The notes under the pieces are model-generated. The model saw only the letters and a program-made list of their open reading frames with translations, had not been told where the DNA came from and searched no databases. A DNA stretch of 32,253 nt. Source: Longimicrobiales bacterium (GTDB lineage: Bacteria; Gemmatimonadota; Gemmatimonadetes; Longimicrobiales; Gaopeijiaceae). Shown here one piece after another: positions 16,540 to 25,181 of this stretch (position 1 is the first letter of the stretch; every line of letters starts with the position of its first letter). Location: positions 1-32,253 of the forward strand of contig JANQDZ010000089.1 of the NCBI GenBank assembly GCA_028278645.1. Reading direction: 5' to 3'. A program made the position numbers and the translations under genes.

Positions 16540-17322
16540 GTGAGCCCAGAAGCTGAACGCCGATTCCGCCTGACCGTCCACTACGACGGCACCTATTTCC
16601 TTGGCTGGCAACTCCAGGCCCAAGGCCGGACCGTGCAAGGGGAAATGGAGGCGGCATTGTTGCGCCTGACCGGGGCAAGGCGCCCCGTGGTCGCCGCCGG
16701 GCGAACGGACAGCGGCGTCCACGCCACTGGGCAGGTGGTGGCTCTCACACTCCCGGTCCGGTGGGGCCCGGAGGAGCTGTACCGAGCACTGAACGCTACC
16801 CTCCCGGACGATATCTGGGTCGAAGCATTGGAGGAGGTCGACTCTGACTTTCATCCCAGGTATGCCGCCCACGCCCGGAGCTATCGATATCAACTGGGCC
16901 TTTCGGACGCAGCCTTCTCTCCCTTTCATCGCCCTTGGTGCTGGCCCTTGATCCGCGGAGTGGAGGTAGATCTCCTGCATCAGGCTGCAGCCCTGATCCT
17001 GGGCGAGCATTCGTTCAAAGGGTTTGCCAAGGTGGGCCAGGAAGCCCGGGGAGATCGGTGTACCGTTACGGAGGCGGAGTGGGTCCGGTGGAATGAATGC
17101 GGGCTGGCATTCCATATCACGGCGAACCGGTTTCTCCACCATATGGTTCGGTATCTCATGGGGACCATGGTGGAGATCGGTTGGGGTCGGAGGCCCCTTC
17201 AAGACCTGGCCGAGCTCCTCACCGCGCCGGGAACGGGCTTGGTCACCTCTGCCCCTGCCCCACCCGAGGGCCTGTTTTTGACGAAGGTACACTACCCCGG
17301 TGATGATTCCGGGCTAGATTAG
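16540..17322 (+). CDS. truA: tRNA pseudouridine(38-40) synthase
   Basis: Converts uridines 38-40 in the anticodon arm of many tRNAs to pseudouridine. The 260-residue chain shows [15 protein letters not shown] at the N terminus, the catalytic Asp57 in [21 protein letters not shown], and [12 protein letters not shown] near the C terminus. Length is normal. It starts with GTG and lacks a ribosome binding site. It is the first of nine same-strand genes (truA, fsa/tal, htrA, purB, purC, psd, pssA, purF, add) with short gaps or overlaps. Confidence 0.95.
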   Translation: MSPEAERRFRLTVHYDGTYFLGWQLQAQGRTVQGEMEAALLRLTGARRPVVAAGRTDSGVHATGQVVALTLPVRWGPEELYRALNATLPDDIWVEALEEVDSDFHPRYAAHARSYRYQLGLSDAAFSPFHRPWCWPLIRGVEVDLLHQAAALILGEHSFKGFAKVGQEARGDRCTVTEAEWVRWNECGLAFHITANRFLHHMVRYLMGTMVEIGWGRRPLQDLAELLTAPGTGLVTSAPAPPEGLFLTKVHYPGDDSGLD

Positions 17323-17353
17323 GGCTTTCCTTTCAACTTCTTTCGGATGTGTC

Positions 17354-18010
17354 ATGAAAATCTTCTTGGACACCGCGAACATCAGTGAGATTCGCCGGGC
17401 CGCCGAAGCGGGCCTTATCGACGGGGTCACCACCAATCCCACCCTTCTCGCCAGGGCATCGGGCGGAAAAGACGCAAAGGAGATTTTTAAAGAGATCGCC
17501 GAGATCGTCGATGGCCCCGTCAGCGCCGAGGTGGTGGGCTTGGACGCGGAGACCATGCTGTCCGAAGGCCAACGCCTCGCCGAACTTCACCCCAACATCG
17601 TGATCAAGGTCCCCCTTACCGAGGACGGCCTAAAAGCCTGCCGGCAGTTCAGGGCGGAGGGGATAGGCGTGAACGTAACCCTATGCTTCTCTCCCTTGCA
17701 GGCCCTTCTGGCTGCGAAGGCGGGTGCCACGTTTATTTCTCCGTTCGTCGGCCGGCTGGACGACATCGCCGCTGACGGAATGCAGCTGATCTCACAGATC
17801 CGGCAGATCTACGACAACTACGGGATGGAAACAGAGATTCTGGTCGCCTCCATTCGACATCCGCAACACGTGGTGGAATCGGCCCTGATGGGCGCGGACT
17901 GCTCGACCATCCCCCCGAAGGTGCTATGGCAGCTCGCGAAACATCCCCTGACCGACAAGGGTATCGACGCGTTCCTCGAGGATTGGAAAACCCTGGGACA
18001 GGACCTTTAG
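17354..18010 (+). CDS. Transaldolase / fructose-6-phosphate aldolase family protein
   Basis: A 218-residue small transaldolase of the TalC/FSA subfamily, a Schiff-base TIM barrel. It opens [13 protein letters not shown], with [10 protein letters not shown] following and the Schiff-base Lys85 in NIVIKVPLT. The GVNVTLCFS and [11 protein letters not shown] segments are also standard. Enzymes of this size act either as transaldolase in the pentose-phosphate pathway or as fructose-6-phosphate aldolase; sequence inspection alone does not separate them, but many bacterial members with this motif set are transaldolases. GGATGTG precedes the ATG. It follows truA by 31 bases and precedes htrA by 10. 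Confidence 0.93.
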   Translation: MKIFLDTANISEIRRAAEAGLIDGVTTNPTLLARASGGKDAKEIFKEIAEIVDGPVSAEVVGLDAETMLSEGQRLAELHPNIVIKVPLTEDGLKACRQFRAEGIGVNVTLCFSPLQALLAAKAGATFISPFVGRLDDIAADGMQLISQIRQIYDNYGMETEILVASIRHPQHVVESALMGADCSTIPPKVLWQLAKHPLTDKGIDAFLEDWKTLGQDL

Positions 18011-18020
18011 CTCTGAAAGC

Positions 18021-19565
18021 ATGAACAAGGAACTCTTTGAGAAGCGGAACCCTGGCCAAACCGGCACGCCGGGGACCGTTGTAGGAGCGGTGGTTTTTGC
18101 TTTCATCGTGATGATCCCCGTTTCCGGATGTACAGGGGAGTCGGCTCGGAACGGTGTCGAGGAAGCGCAAGCCAGAGAGACCGGGGAGGCCTACGCCGAA
18201 ACGGTAAGCGCCAACCTGGAGCCCGCCGTGGCGGACGGCTCCCTCCAGGCACCCACGGCTGCCGGGGCTTCCCAGTCGTTGGATCAGAGTCGGAGCACTG
18301 CCTTGGTCCGGGCCGCAGAACGTGTGGCACCGGCAGTGGTCAGCGTGAGTGTCATTCGCCGGCAACAGGTCAGGGCCCGAAGCATGTGGGACATGTTCAT
18401 GGGTCCCTCCGCTCGTCTCACCAGCGGATTCGGATCGGGTGTCCTCATCCGCCCTGCCGGCCACACCGAGGGTTTTGTCCTCACCAATGAGCACGTAATC
18501 CGTGGCGCCCGACAGGTACTGGTTACCCTGCCGGATGGAAGAGAGTTCGAGCCGGAACTCGTGGGTGCCGACGGACTCACGGACGTGGCCGTTCTTCGAC
18601 TCCCGGAAGAGGACCTCCCGTACGCGCCCCTGGGCACGTCGCGAGGTCTCCTCATCGGTGAATGGGCCATGGCCATCGGGAACCCCTTCGCATACCTACT
18701 CTCCAACTCCGAGCCCACGGTGACGGCAGGCGTGGTGAGTGCTACTGGCCGAAACATCATCCCATCAGGGCAGGAAGACCGAGGTTTCTACCTGGGGATG
18801 ATCCAGACCGACGCCTCTATCAACCCGGGGAACTCTGGAGGACCGCTGGTCAATAGCCTGGGTGAAGTGATCGGGGTAAACACGTCCATCTTCTCCAGGA
18901 GCGGAGGTTCGGAAGGCCTCGGCTTCGCCATTCCCATCGACCGGGCCATTGGCGTAGCCGAGGATCTCATTCAGTTCGGGGAGGTTCGGAGGGCCTGGAC
19001 CGGGATGGACGTAGAGGCGGCGGAAGCGGACGACTGGGGACGGACCCGGGGGGTCAGGGTGTCCTCAGTGGCTCCCGGTTCCCCGGCCGATGAGGCGGGT
19101 CTGGATGTCGGGGATCGCCTTCTCGAAGCAAACGGCCGCAACTTGGGGTCCCCTCTGGACTTTCAGGCCGTCCTTCTGGACGCCAAAGCGGGAGACGGGG
19201 TGGATGTGATCGTTGAGGGCCGAAGACGAACAGTGACCCTCGTGGCCGAAAGCCTCCCCACCTCCAGGGCGGAGCGGGTGGAGATTCTGCGGGATCTCGA
19301 GGTTATCACTGTGACGCCTGAAGTACGGGCGGAGCGAGGCATCCGGTCCGAAGCCGGTGCCCTCATCACCGGGATCCCGGCGCCGATGGCCAGAAGCCGT
19401 TCACTGGCTCGAGGGGACGTGATCTTACGGATCAACAACACACCCATCACCTCGGCGGAAAGCGCCGCCGCAGCCCTTAGGGCTCTTCCTTCCGGCGTGA
19501 GGGTCGTCCTGTATCTGGAGAGGGACGGGCATTTGCGCATCGGAGAGTTCGTTACCCAAAGATAG
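18021..19565 (+). CDS. HtrA/DegP-family serine protease, putative lipoprotein
   Basis: Envelope quality-control protease with a trypsin-like domain and two PDZ domains, 514 residues. The catalytic triad is His158 (TNEHVIRGA), Asp188 (GLTDVAVLRL) and Ser272 (NPGNSGGPL). PDZ1 covers about 315-395 (VRVSSVAPGSPADEAGLDVGD) and PDZ2 about 430-510. The N terminus has a hydrophobic stretch at about 20-33 and then VSGC, a plausible lipobox with Cys37. This suggests a lipid-anchored form in the periplasm, which is not the usual soluble DegP arrangement. The 90 residues between the anchor and the protease are polar and probably a flexible tether. The gene lies 10 bases after fsa/tal and 46 before purB. 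Confidence 0.93.
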   Translation: MNKELFEKRNPGQTGTPGTVVGAVVFAFIVMIPVSGCTGESARNGVEEAQARETGEAYAETVSANLEPAVADGSLQAPTAAGASQSLDQSRSTALVRAAERVAPAVVSVSVIRRQQVRARSMWDMFMGPSARLTSGFGSGVLIRPAGHTEGFVLTNEHVIRGARQVLVTLPDGREFEPELVGADGLTDVAVLRLPEEDLPYAPLGTSRGLLIGEWAMAIGNPFAYLLSNSEPTVTAGVVSATGRNIIPSGQEDRGFYLGMIQTDASINPGNSGGPLVNSLGEVIGVNTSIFSRSGGSEGLGFAIPIDRAIGVAEDLIQFGEVRRAWTGMDVEAAEADDWGRTRGVRVSSVAPGSPADEAGLDVGDRLLEANGRNLGSPLDFQAVLLDAKAGDGVDVIVEGRRRTVTLVAESLPTSRAERVEILRDLEVITVTPEVRAERGIRSEAGALITGIPAPMARSRSLARGDVILRINNTPITSAESAAAALRALPSGVRVVLYLERDGHLRIGEFVTQR

Positions 19566-19611
19566 ACGCTGAATGCGACCTGGACCCGCCGGGGATCGGC
19601 CCCGGTGGACA

Positions 19612-21093
19612 ATGAGTTTTTTCAATCGGACGACCGACGTGACAGACGAAAAACACCGGATCGGTTACGCCCACCCCTTGGCGGAGCGATACGCCTCCCA
19701 AGAGATGCTGGAGGTGTTCTCCGCTCAGCACCGGTTCGAAACCTGGCGCAAACTGTGGATCGCCCTGGCTGAGGCCGAGATGGAAATGGGCCTCCCGGTG
19801 ACGGAAGAGGCCATCGCCGAGATGAAGGCGGGTTTGGAGGATCTGGATTTCCAGAAAGCCGCCGAATACGAACGGCGGTTCCGGCATGACGTCATGGCCC
19901 ACGTCCATTTGTACGGGGACGTGGCTCCTTCGGCTCGGGGGATCATCCACCTCGGAGCGGCCAGCGCCTTCATCGGCGATAACACCGACCTCATTCAACA
20001 CCGAGAAGGCCTCCTGATCCTTCGGGCAAGGGTCATCCGCTGCGTTCAGGCTCTGGCGGCCTTTGCCCGAGAGCACAGAGCCCTTCCCACCCTGGGTCTC
20101 ACCCATTTCCAGCCGGCCCAGCCCACCACGGTCGGGAAGCGGGCGACTCTGTGGATTCAGGATTTCCTGCTGGATTTGGAGGAAATCGAGTTCCGGCTCG
20201 AAACCCTGAGGTTCAGGGGTATTCGGGGAACGACCGGGACCCAGGCGTCCTTCCTTTCTCTCCTCGAGGGTGACCACGACAAGGTGGACCGGCTGGAATC
20301 CCTCGTGGCCGAAAAAATGGGCTTCAGCCGGGCTTTTGGCGTCACCGGCCAAACGGCCTCGAGGAAGGTGGATCAGGCGCTCCTTGCTACCCTGGCTGGA
20401 ATCGGTTCCTCCGCGTCCAAAATGGGGAATGACCTCCGCCTGTTGGCACACCTGAGGGAGGTGGAAGAGCCCTTCGAAAAGGAACAGATCGGTTCCTCCT
20501 CCATGCCCTATAAGAGGAACCCCATGAGAGCAGAGAGGATTTGTGCACTCTCTCGTCACGCCATTACCCTGGCCCAGGATCCTGCCTTCACCGCAGCCAC
20601 CCAGTGGTTGGAGCGGACGCTGGACGATTCCGCGAACCGGAGAGTGGCGGTCCCGGACTCCTACCTCTCTATTGACGGGGTCCTGGTCTTGGTTGAGAAC
20701 ATAGCTTCCGGATTGGTCGTGAACCCCATGGTCATCCGCCGGAACCTGGAGGAACATCTTCCCTTCCTGGCCACAGAAACGGTCATGATGCTGGCCACCC
20801 AACGGGGAGGTGACAGGCAGGAACTGCACGAACGAATTCGTCAACATTCTCTGGATACAGCCCGGCTCATGAAGGAAGAGGGCATCCGGGCCGACCTTCT
20901 CGGCAAGATCGCTGAGGACCCGGCATTTGGGATGAGCATCGACGAGCTGAGAGAACTAGTGAACCCTCAAGACTTCGTTGGCCGGGCCCCTGAACAGGTA
21001 GACCGATTCCTGGCTGAGTGGGTAGACCCGGTCCTTACTCGATATTCCGAATCCACCCTGTCCGTCCTTGGAGAGCCCGATGTCCGTGTCTGA
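19612..21093 (+). CDS. purB: Adenylosuccinate lyase, animal-like ADSL type
   Basis: Catalyses two purine-synthesis steps: release of fumarate from SAICAR and from adenylosuccinate. The 493-residue protein has the fumarase/aspartase signature GSSSMPYKRNPM on the mobile loop with the catalytic Ser, and LTHFQPAQPTT with the catalytic His. Segments such as RGTTGTQASFLSLLEGD, PFEKEQIGSSSMPYKRNP and ERTLDDSANRR read more like human ADSL than like the B. subtilis or E. coli enzymes, as I recall them. ATG at 19612 is preceded by GGTGG. An in-frame ATG at 19573 would add 13 residues. Its 3' end overlaps purC by 14 bases. Confidence 0.95.
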   Translation: MSFFNRTTDVTDEKHRIGYAHPLAERYASQEMLEVFSAQHRFETWRKLWIALAEAEMEMGLPVTEEAIAEMKAGLEDLDFQKAAEYERRFRHDVMAHVHLYGDVAPSARGIIHLGAASAFIGDNTDLIQHREGLLILRARVIRCVQALAAFAREHRALPTLGLTHFQPAQPTTVGKRATLWIQDFLLDLEEIEFRLETLRFRGIRGTTGTQASFLSLLEGDHDKVDRLESLVAEKMGFSRAFGVTGQTASRKVDQALLATLAGIGSSASKMGNDLRLLAHLREVEEPFEKEQIGSSSMPYKRNPMRAERICALSRHAITLAQDPAFTAATQWLERTLDDSANRRVAVPDSYLSIDGVLVLVENIASGLVVNPMVIRRNLEEHLPFLATETVMMLATQRGGDRQELHERIRQHSLDTARLMKEEGIRADLLGKIAEDPAFGMSIDELRELVNPQDFVGRAPEQVDRFLAEWVDPVLTRYSESTLSVLGEPDVRV

Positions 21094-22030
21094 GAGCCCA
21101 AACCCAACGCTTCACCAAAGTGACCTTCCCCTCCCCCTTCTCCGTAAAGGGAAGGTACGGGACGTCTATGAGGCCGGTCCCGAGATGCTCCTCATGGTTG
21201 CTAGTGACCGGGTCAGCGCCTTCGATGTCGTCCTTCCTCAAGGAATCCCCCACAAAGGGGAAGTGCTCACTCAAGTCACCGCCTGGTGGCTCTCGAAGCT
21301 GGAAGCTTCCTTCGACCACCATCTCATATCGGTGACCCCCGACGAAATCAGCGAGAGGGTCCCTGACCTGAAGGGGATCGAGGACCAGTGGGCCAGGCGC
21401 TCGATGCTCGTGAAGCGGACGGATCCCGTCCTGGTAGAGTGTGTGGTTCGGGGGTACATCACCGGCTCGGCGTGGAAGGAGTACAAAGCCCAGGGGACCC
21501 TGGCTGGCGAAGCCCTGCCCCAGGGCCTCGTCGAAAGCGGGCGCCTCGAGCCAGCCATCTTTTCTCCGGCAACAAAGGCTGAAGAGGGAGACCACGACGA
21601 GAACATCACCTTCGACGCGGTCGTGGACTTTCTCGGGCCGGACCTTGCCCATGATCTCCGGCACAAAGCCATGGAGATCTACGCTTTTGGTGAGAGAACG
21701 GCGGAGGAGCGGGGGATCATCCTGGCCGACACAAAGTTCGAGTTCGGCAAACTCCCGGACGGGACCATTCTCCTTATCGACGAAGTCATGACCCCGGACT
21801 CTTCGCGTTTCTGGCCCAGGGAACACTACGCTACCGGCCGAGGCCAACCCTCTCTGGACAAACAACCGATCAGAGACTATTTGGACGGCTTGTCCGATTG
21901 GGATAAAAAACCGCCCCCGCCCGACCTTCCTCCCGAGGTCGTGAAGGCGAGTTCCGACCGGTATCTGGAGATTTTCCGACGCCTGACGGGGATCGAGCTC
22001 GGCGCCTATGTCCCGCCGTTGTTCGGATAG
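21080..22030 (+). CDS. purC: Phosphoribosylaminoimidazole-succinocarboxamide synthase
   Basis: ATP-dependent joining of CAIR and aspartate to form SAICAR, the substrate of the purB product just upstream. The 316-residue chain is the longer type seen in yeast Ade1 and many bacteria: LLRKGKVRDVYE, ASDRVSAFDVV, VECVVRGYITGSAWKEY, SPATKAEEGDHDENI, ADTKFEFG and LIDEVMTPDSSRFWP. ATG at 21080 is preceded by GGAGAG. An in-frame ATG at 21068 is less well placed. It overlaps purB by 14 bases and is followed after 51 bases by psd. Confidence 0.96.
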   Translation: MSVSESPNPTLHQSDLPLPLLRKGKVRDVYEAGPEMLLMVASDRVSAFDVVLPQGIPHKGEVLTQVTAWWLSKLEASFDHHLISVTPDEISERVPDLKGIEDQWARRSMLVKRTDPVLVECVVRGYITGSAWKEYKAQGTLAGEALPQGLVESGRLEPAIFSPATKAEEGDHDENITFDAVVDFLGPDLAHDLRHKAMEIYAFGERTAEERGIILADTKFEFGKLPDGTILLIDEVMTPDSSRFWPREHYATGRGQPSLDKQPIRDYLDGLSDWDKKPPPPDLPPEVVKASSDRYLEIFRRLTGIELGAYVPPLFG

Positions 22031-22081
22031 GCGACGCCGGATGGAGGGGGGTATTTTCGCGGCTGAATCCATGGGACCACA

Positions 22082-22774
22082 ATGATCCGAATGGCCCCGG
22101 AAGGGTGGCCGTTTGTCCTGCCCAGCCTGGCTCTCACCGCCCTGTCGGGCCTGGGCGCCGCCCTTTCCCCGGTGGATCAGGGAGCACTCCCTACGCTCCT
22201 CCTTGCCGCTACGGTGTTCCTCGGCCTGCTGACGGGCTTCATCGTATTCTTCTTTCGGAACCCTCGTCGTGGACGCCGGGATGGAGACGGCCTTGTCCTG
22301 GCTCCGGCCGATGGGCGGATCGTCGAGATCGTGGAAGGGGAGCCCAACGACCTCTTCGCCCAACCCGGCACCCGGATCTCGATCTTTTTGAGTATCTTCA
22401 ACGTTCACGTTCAGCGGGCTCCCATTACCGGCCGCATCGGCTTGAAGGTTTACAAGCCGGGCGGGTTTGCGGTGGCTTGGAAACCCAGGGCCAGCGAAGA
22501 GAACGAACAGGCCACCCTCGGGATCGTGGCCGATGGCCACCGGGTCATGGTCAGGCAGATCGCCGGCCTCGTTGCCCGAAGGATTGTCACCGATCCGGAA
22601 AAGGGGGATTTGGTGCCTCAGGGGAGCCGCATCGGCCTCATCCGGTTCGGATCTCGGGTGGACCTGATGGTCCCTGAGGACTGGGACATCACATGCCGGA
22701 AAGGTGATCGAGTCAAAGCAGGCCTGACGGCCCTCGCACGGGTGCCCAAGTACGAAGACGGAGGCCATGGATGA
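22082..22774 (+). CDS. psd: Phosphatidylserine decarboxylase proenzyme (PSD-A type)
   Basis: Converts phosphatidylserine to phosphatidylethanolamine at the inner membrane. The 230-residue proenzyme has a hydrophobic N-terminal region (about 10-58, likely two membrane-associated helices), then VLAPADGRIVEI, IFLSIFNVHVQRAP and the self-cleavage site Gly190-Ser191 in IRFGSRVDL, which yields the pyruvoyl cofactor. This short form is the PSD-A subgroup. It overlaps pssA, which makes its substrate, by 4 bases (ATGA). The start has only a weak ribosome binding site; ATG at 22091 is an alternative. Confidence 0.95.
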   Translation: MIRMAPEGWPFVLPSLALTALSGLGAALSPVDQGALPTLLLAATVFLGLLTGFIVFFFRNPRRGRRDGDGLVLAPADGRIVEIVEGEPNDLFAQPGTRISIFLSIFNVHVQRAPITGRIGLKVYKPGGFAVAWKPRASEENEQATLGIVADGHRVMVRQIAGLVARRIVTDPEKGDLVPQGSRIGLIRFGSRVDLMVPEDWDITCRKGDRVKAGLTALARVPKYEDGGHG

Positions 22775-23709
22775 GGAAGTCCAACTCGGGCTCGCACGAC
22801 GGAGGCGGTCGCCGAAGGCCGCACCTCCGGCAGGGGATCATCATCCTTCCGTCCGCATTTACCCTGGGGAACCTCTTCTTCGGGATCTATGCCCTGATCA
22901 CGGCCGCCCGAGGAGACCTGATCTGGGCGGGGTGGTTCATCGTTTTCGCCGCCATCCTGGACTTGGCTGACGGCCGAATCGCTCGTTTCACCAGGACGGG
23001 ATCGAGCTTCGGGGCAGAGCTGGACTCGCTGGTCGACGCCATTTCTTTCGGCGTGGCTCCTGCCTTCATCCTTTATCAGCTCTTCCTATCGGAAACCGCC
23101 TACGGATGGGTCCTCTCTTTCGCCTACGTGACGGCGGTTGTCCTCCGTCTGGCCCGGTTTAACGTGGAGCAAGGCGGAGAGGCAAAAACTCATTTTCACG
23201 GCCTCCCCTCTCCAACTTCTGGCATGATTCTGGCGACCTTCTATCCCTTCAGCCAGACGGCCTTTTTCCAGACCTATCTTGGTGACCTCCCGTGGTCCAG
23301 CATAATGGGCGTCGTAACGGTCATCCTGTCGGTCCTTCTCATGAGCCACATTCCCTATGCGCTCTTCCCACGGATCGGGTTTAAGACTCCACGGGGGAGG
23401 TTCAACACGGTCGTGGTCATGGGTGGGCTATTCCTGGCCATCACGGTGCCCAGGTACTACTTCTTCCCCGTCCTGGTTCTGTACACGTCGTGGGGCCTTC
23501 TGAAAGCCTTGCTTTTGGGCCTCCTGGACCGTCTCCCGGATCGGGATCCCCTCCTGGACGAAGAAGAGGGAGATGACTCCGGCGCGGAGGTGCGGCAGGT
23601 GGATTACCGGGACGTTGCCCCAGGCCGGTTCAAGCGGAGGCGGAGGAAGAGGCGCGGGCGCCGGGAACCGGGCACCGAAGACCAAGCCCGTCCGAAGGAT
23701 ACCCTTTAA
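22771..23709 (+). CDS. pssA: CDP-diacylglycerol-serine O-phosphatidyltransferase
   Basis: Makes phosphatidylserine from CDP-diacylglycerol and serine, feeding psd. The CDP-alcohol phosphotransferase motif is complete: Asp67-Gly68, Ala71-Arg72, Gly81, Asp85 and Asp89. Several transmembrane helices follow, ending at about residue 250. The 312-residue length includes a charged C-terminal tail (about 255-312) that is acidic and then strongly basic (RFKRRRRKRRGRR), probably cytoplasmic and possibly lipid-binding. The N terminus is also basic. It starts in an ATGA overlap with psd, with GGAGG upstream, and ends 29 bases before purF. Confidence 0.95.
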   Translation: MRKSNSGSHDGGGRRRPHLRQGIIILPSAFTLGNLFFGIYALITAARGDLIWAGWFIVFAAILDLADGRIARFTRTGSSFGAELDSLVDAISFGVAPAFILYQLFLSETAYGWVLSFAYVTAVVLRLARFNVEQGGEAKTHFHGLPSPTSGMILATFYPFSQTAFFQTYLGDLPWSSIMGVVTVILSVLLMSHIPYALFPRIGFKTPRGRFNTVVVMGGLFLAITVPRYYFFPVLVLYTSWGLLKALLLGLLDRLPDRDPLLDEEEGDDSGAEVRQVDYRDVAPGRFKRRRRKRRGRREPGTEDQARPKDTL

Positions 23710-23738
23710 GGTTTGCCCCTATAGAAGAAAGTCGGTCG

Positions 23739-25181
23739 ATGACAGAAAGACTGGAGACCATCAACGCGCATTCCCTGGATGAGTCTCCCCGGGACGAGTG
23801 TGGGGTCGTGGGCGTCACCGGGATACCGGCCGCCGCAGAGAAGGTCTTCCTGGCCCTGTATGCTCTCCAGCACCGGGGGCAGGAATCGGCAGGGATCTGC
23901 GCCGTGAACAACGGTGACGCCCGGCTCCACAGGAGACTGGGCCTGGTGGCTGAGGTCTTCGACGCAGACGTCCTCGGATCACTCCCTGGACCGACGGCTC
24001 TCGGGCACGTCAGGTATTCAACGGCGGGTGGGGGTCAGCTGGCAAACGCCCAGCCCATCATGGTGAAGTATGCCCAAGGTGACCTCGCCATAGCCCACAA
24101 TGGGAACCTCACCAACGCCCATGACATCCGGAAAAGACTCGTTCAAGAAGGCGCGATCTTCCAGACCGATTCCGATTCCGAAGTCATCATTCACCTCATC
24201 GCCCGCTCGAGGCACGACACCATCGAAGGGCAGATCGACGACGCCCTCACCTACCTGGAGGGGGCATTTTCTCTGATCATATCGGTCGGTAACGACCTGT
24301 ACGCGGTTCGAGATCCCCGGGGCTTCAGGCCCCTGGTTTTGGGGCGGAAGGATGAGGGGGTGGTGGCGGCAAGTGAGACCTGCGCATTGGACATCATCGG
24401 GGCCGAGTTCATCCGGGACGTTCGCCCCGGAGAGGTCCTGAAGCTGACCGGGTCGGAGATTCAGCCGCTGCGAAGCCTACCCCCGGCCGCCCAACAAGCC
24501 CCGTGCATCTTCGAGTTGGTGTACTTCGCCCGGCCCGACTCGGACGTTTTTGGACAGAGCGTCGACCGGGCCCGCCGACGATTCGGACAGCAACTCGCCC
24601 GGGAGCACCCGGTGGACGCAGACGCGGTTCTGGCGGTTCCGGATAGCGCCAACTCCGCCGCCCTGGGCTTCAGCGAAGAAAGTGGAATCCCGTTCGAGCT
24701 GGGCCTGCTCCGGAACCACTACGTTGGCCGGACCTTTATTAGGCCGTCCCAAGAGGACAGGGACTTCAGCGCTCGGGTGAAGTACGCCCCGGTTCGGGGA
24801 GTGCTGGAAGGAAGACGTGTTGTGGTGGTGGACGACTCCCTGGTGAGAGGAACCACCAGCGGGAGTCTCGTAAACATTATCCGGGAAGCGGGCGCGACAG
24901 AGGTCCACGTTCGGATCGCCAGTCCGCCGGTTCGATTCCCGTGCTACTACGGGATCGACATGCCCACGAAGGAAGAGCTGATGGGCCACCGGTTCCCGAT
25001 CCCGGAGATCCAGAAACGTCTCGGCGTGAACTCTTTGGGGTATCTCTCCTTGGAGGGCATGGTGGGGGCCGTGTCGGAAGCAGCGCCGTTTTGCAACGCC
25101 TGCTTCTCGGGAGACTACCCTGCCCCACTCGTGGACCTGGATAAAGGACTGATCCAACCCGGCGACGTGAAGTGCTGCTGA
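23739..25181 (+). CDS. purF: Amidophosphoribosyltransferase
   Basis: First committed step of purine synthesis: glutamine plus PRPP gives phosphoribosylamine. The 480-residue chain begins with a short propeptide; Cys21 in DECGVVGV becomes the N-terminal nucleophile after processing. The glutaminase domain has LQHRGQESAGI, GHVRYSTAG and AHNGNLTNA. The transferase domain has the PRPP loop VVVVDDSLVRGTT. C-terminal cysteines (PFCNACFSGDYP) and one in VRFPCYYGID suggest the B. subtilis-like [4Fe-4S] form. The last 10 bases overlap the add start. Confidence 0.96.
   Translation: MTERLETINAHSLDESPRDECGVVGVTGIPAAAEKVFLALYALQHRGQESAGICAVNNGDARLHRRLGLVAEVFDADVLGSLPGPTALGHVRYSTAGGGQLANAQPIMVKYAQGDLAIAHNGNLTNAHDIRKRLVQEGAIFQTDSDSEVIIHLIARSRHDTIEGQIDDALTYLEGAFSLIISVGNDLYAVRDPRGFRPLVLGRKDEGVVAASETCALDIIGAEFIRDVRPGEVLKLTGSEIQPLRSLPPAAQQAPCIFELVYFARPDSDVFGQSVDRARRRFGQQLAREHPVDADAVLAVPDSANSAALGFSEESGIPFELGLLRNHYVGRTFIRPSQEDRDFSARVKYAPVRGVLEGRRVVVVDDSLVRGTTSGSLVNIIREAGATEVHVRIASPPVRFPCYYGIDMPTKEELMGHRFPIPEIQKRLGVNSLGYLSLEGMVGAVSEAAPFCNACFSGDYPAPLVDLDKGLIQPGDVKCC

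Noticed and set aside
19552-20847. A 431-codon minus-strand frame opposite purB
   Set aside because: purB on the plus strand has all catalytic motifs; the antisense product is Gly/Pro/His-rich without domains.
21035-22768. A 577-codon minus-strand frame across purC and psd
   Set aside because: It crosses two well-identified genes and the gap between them and has no family features.
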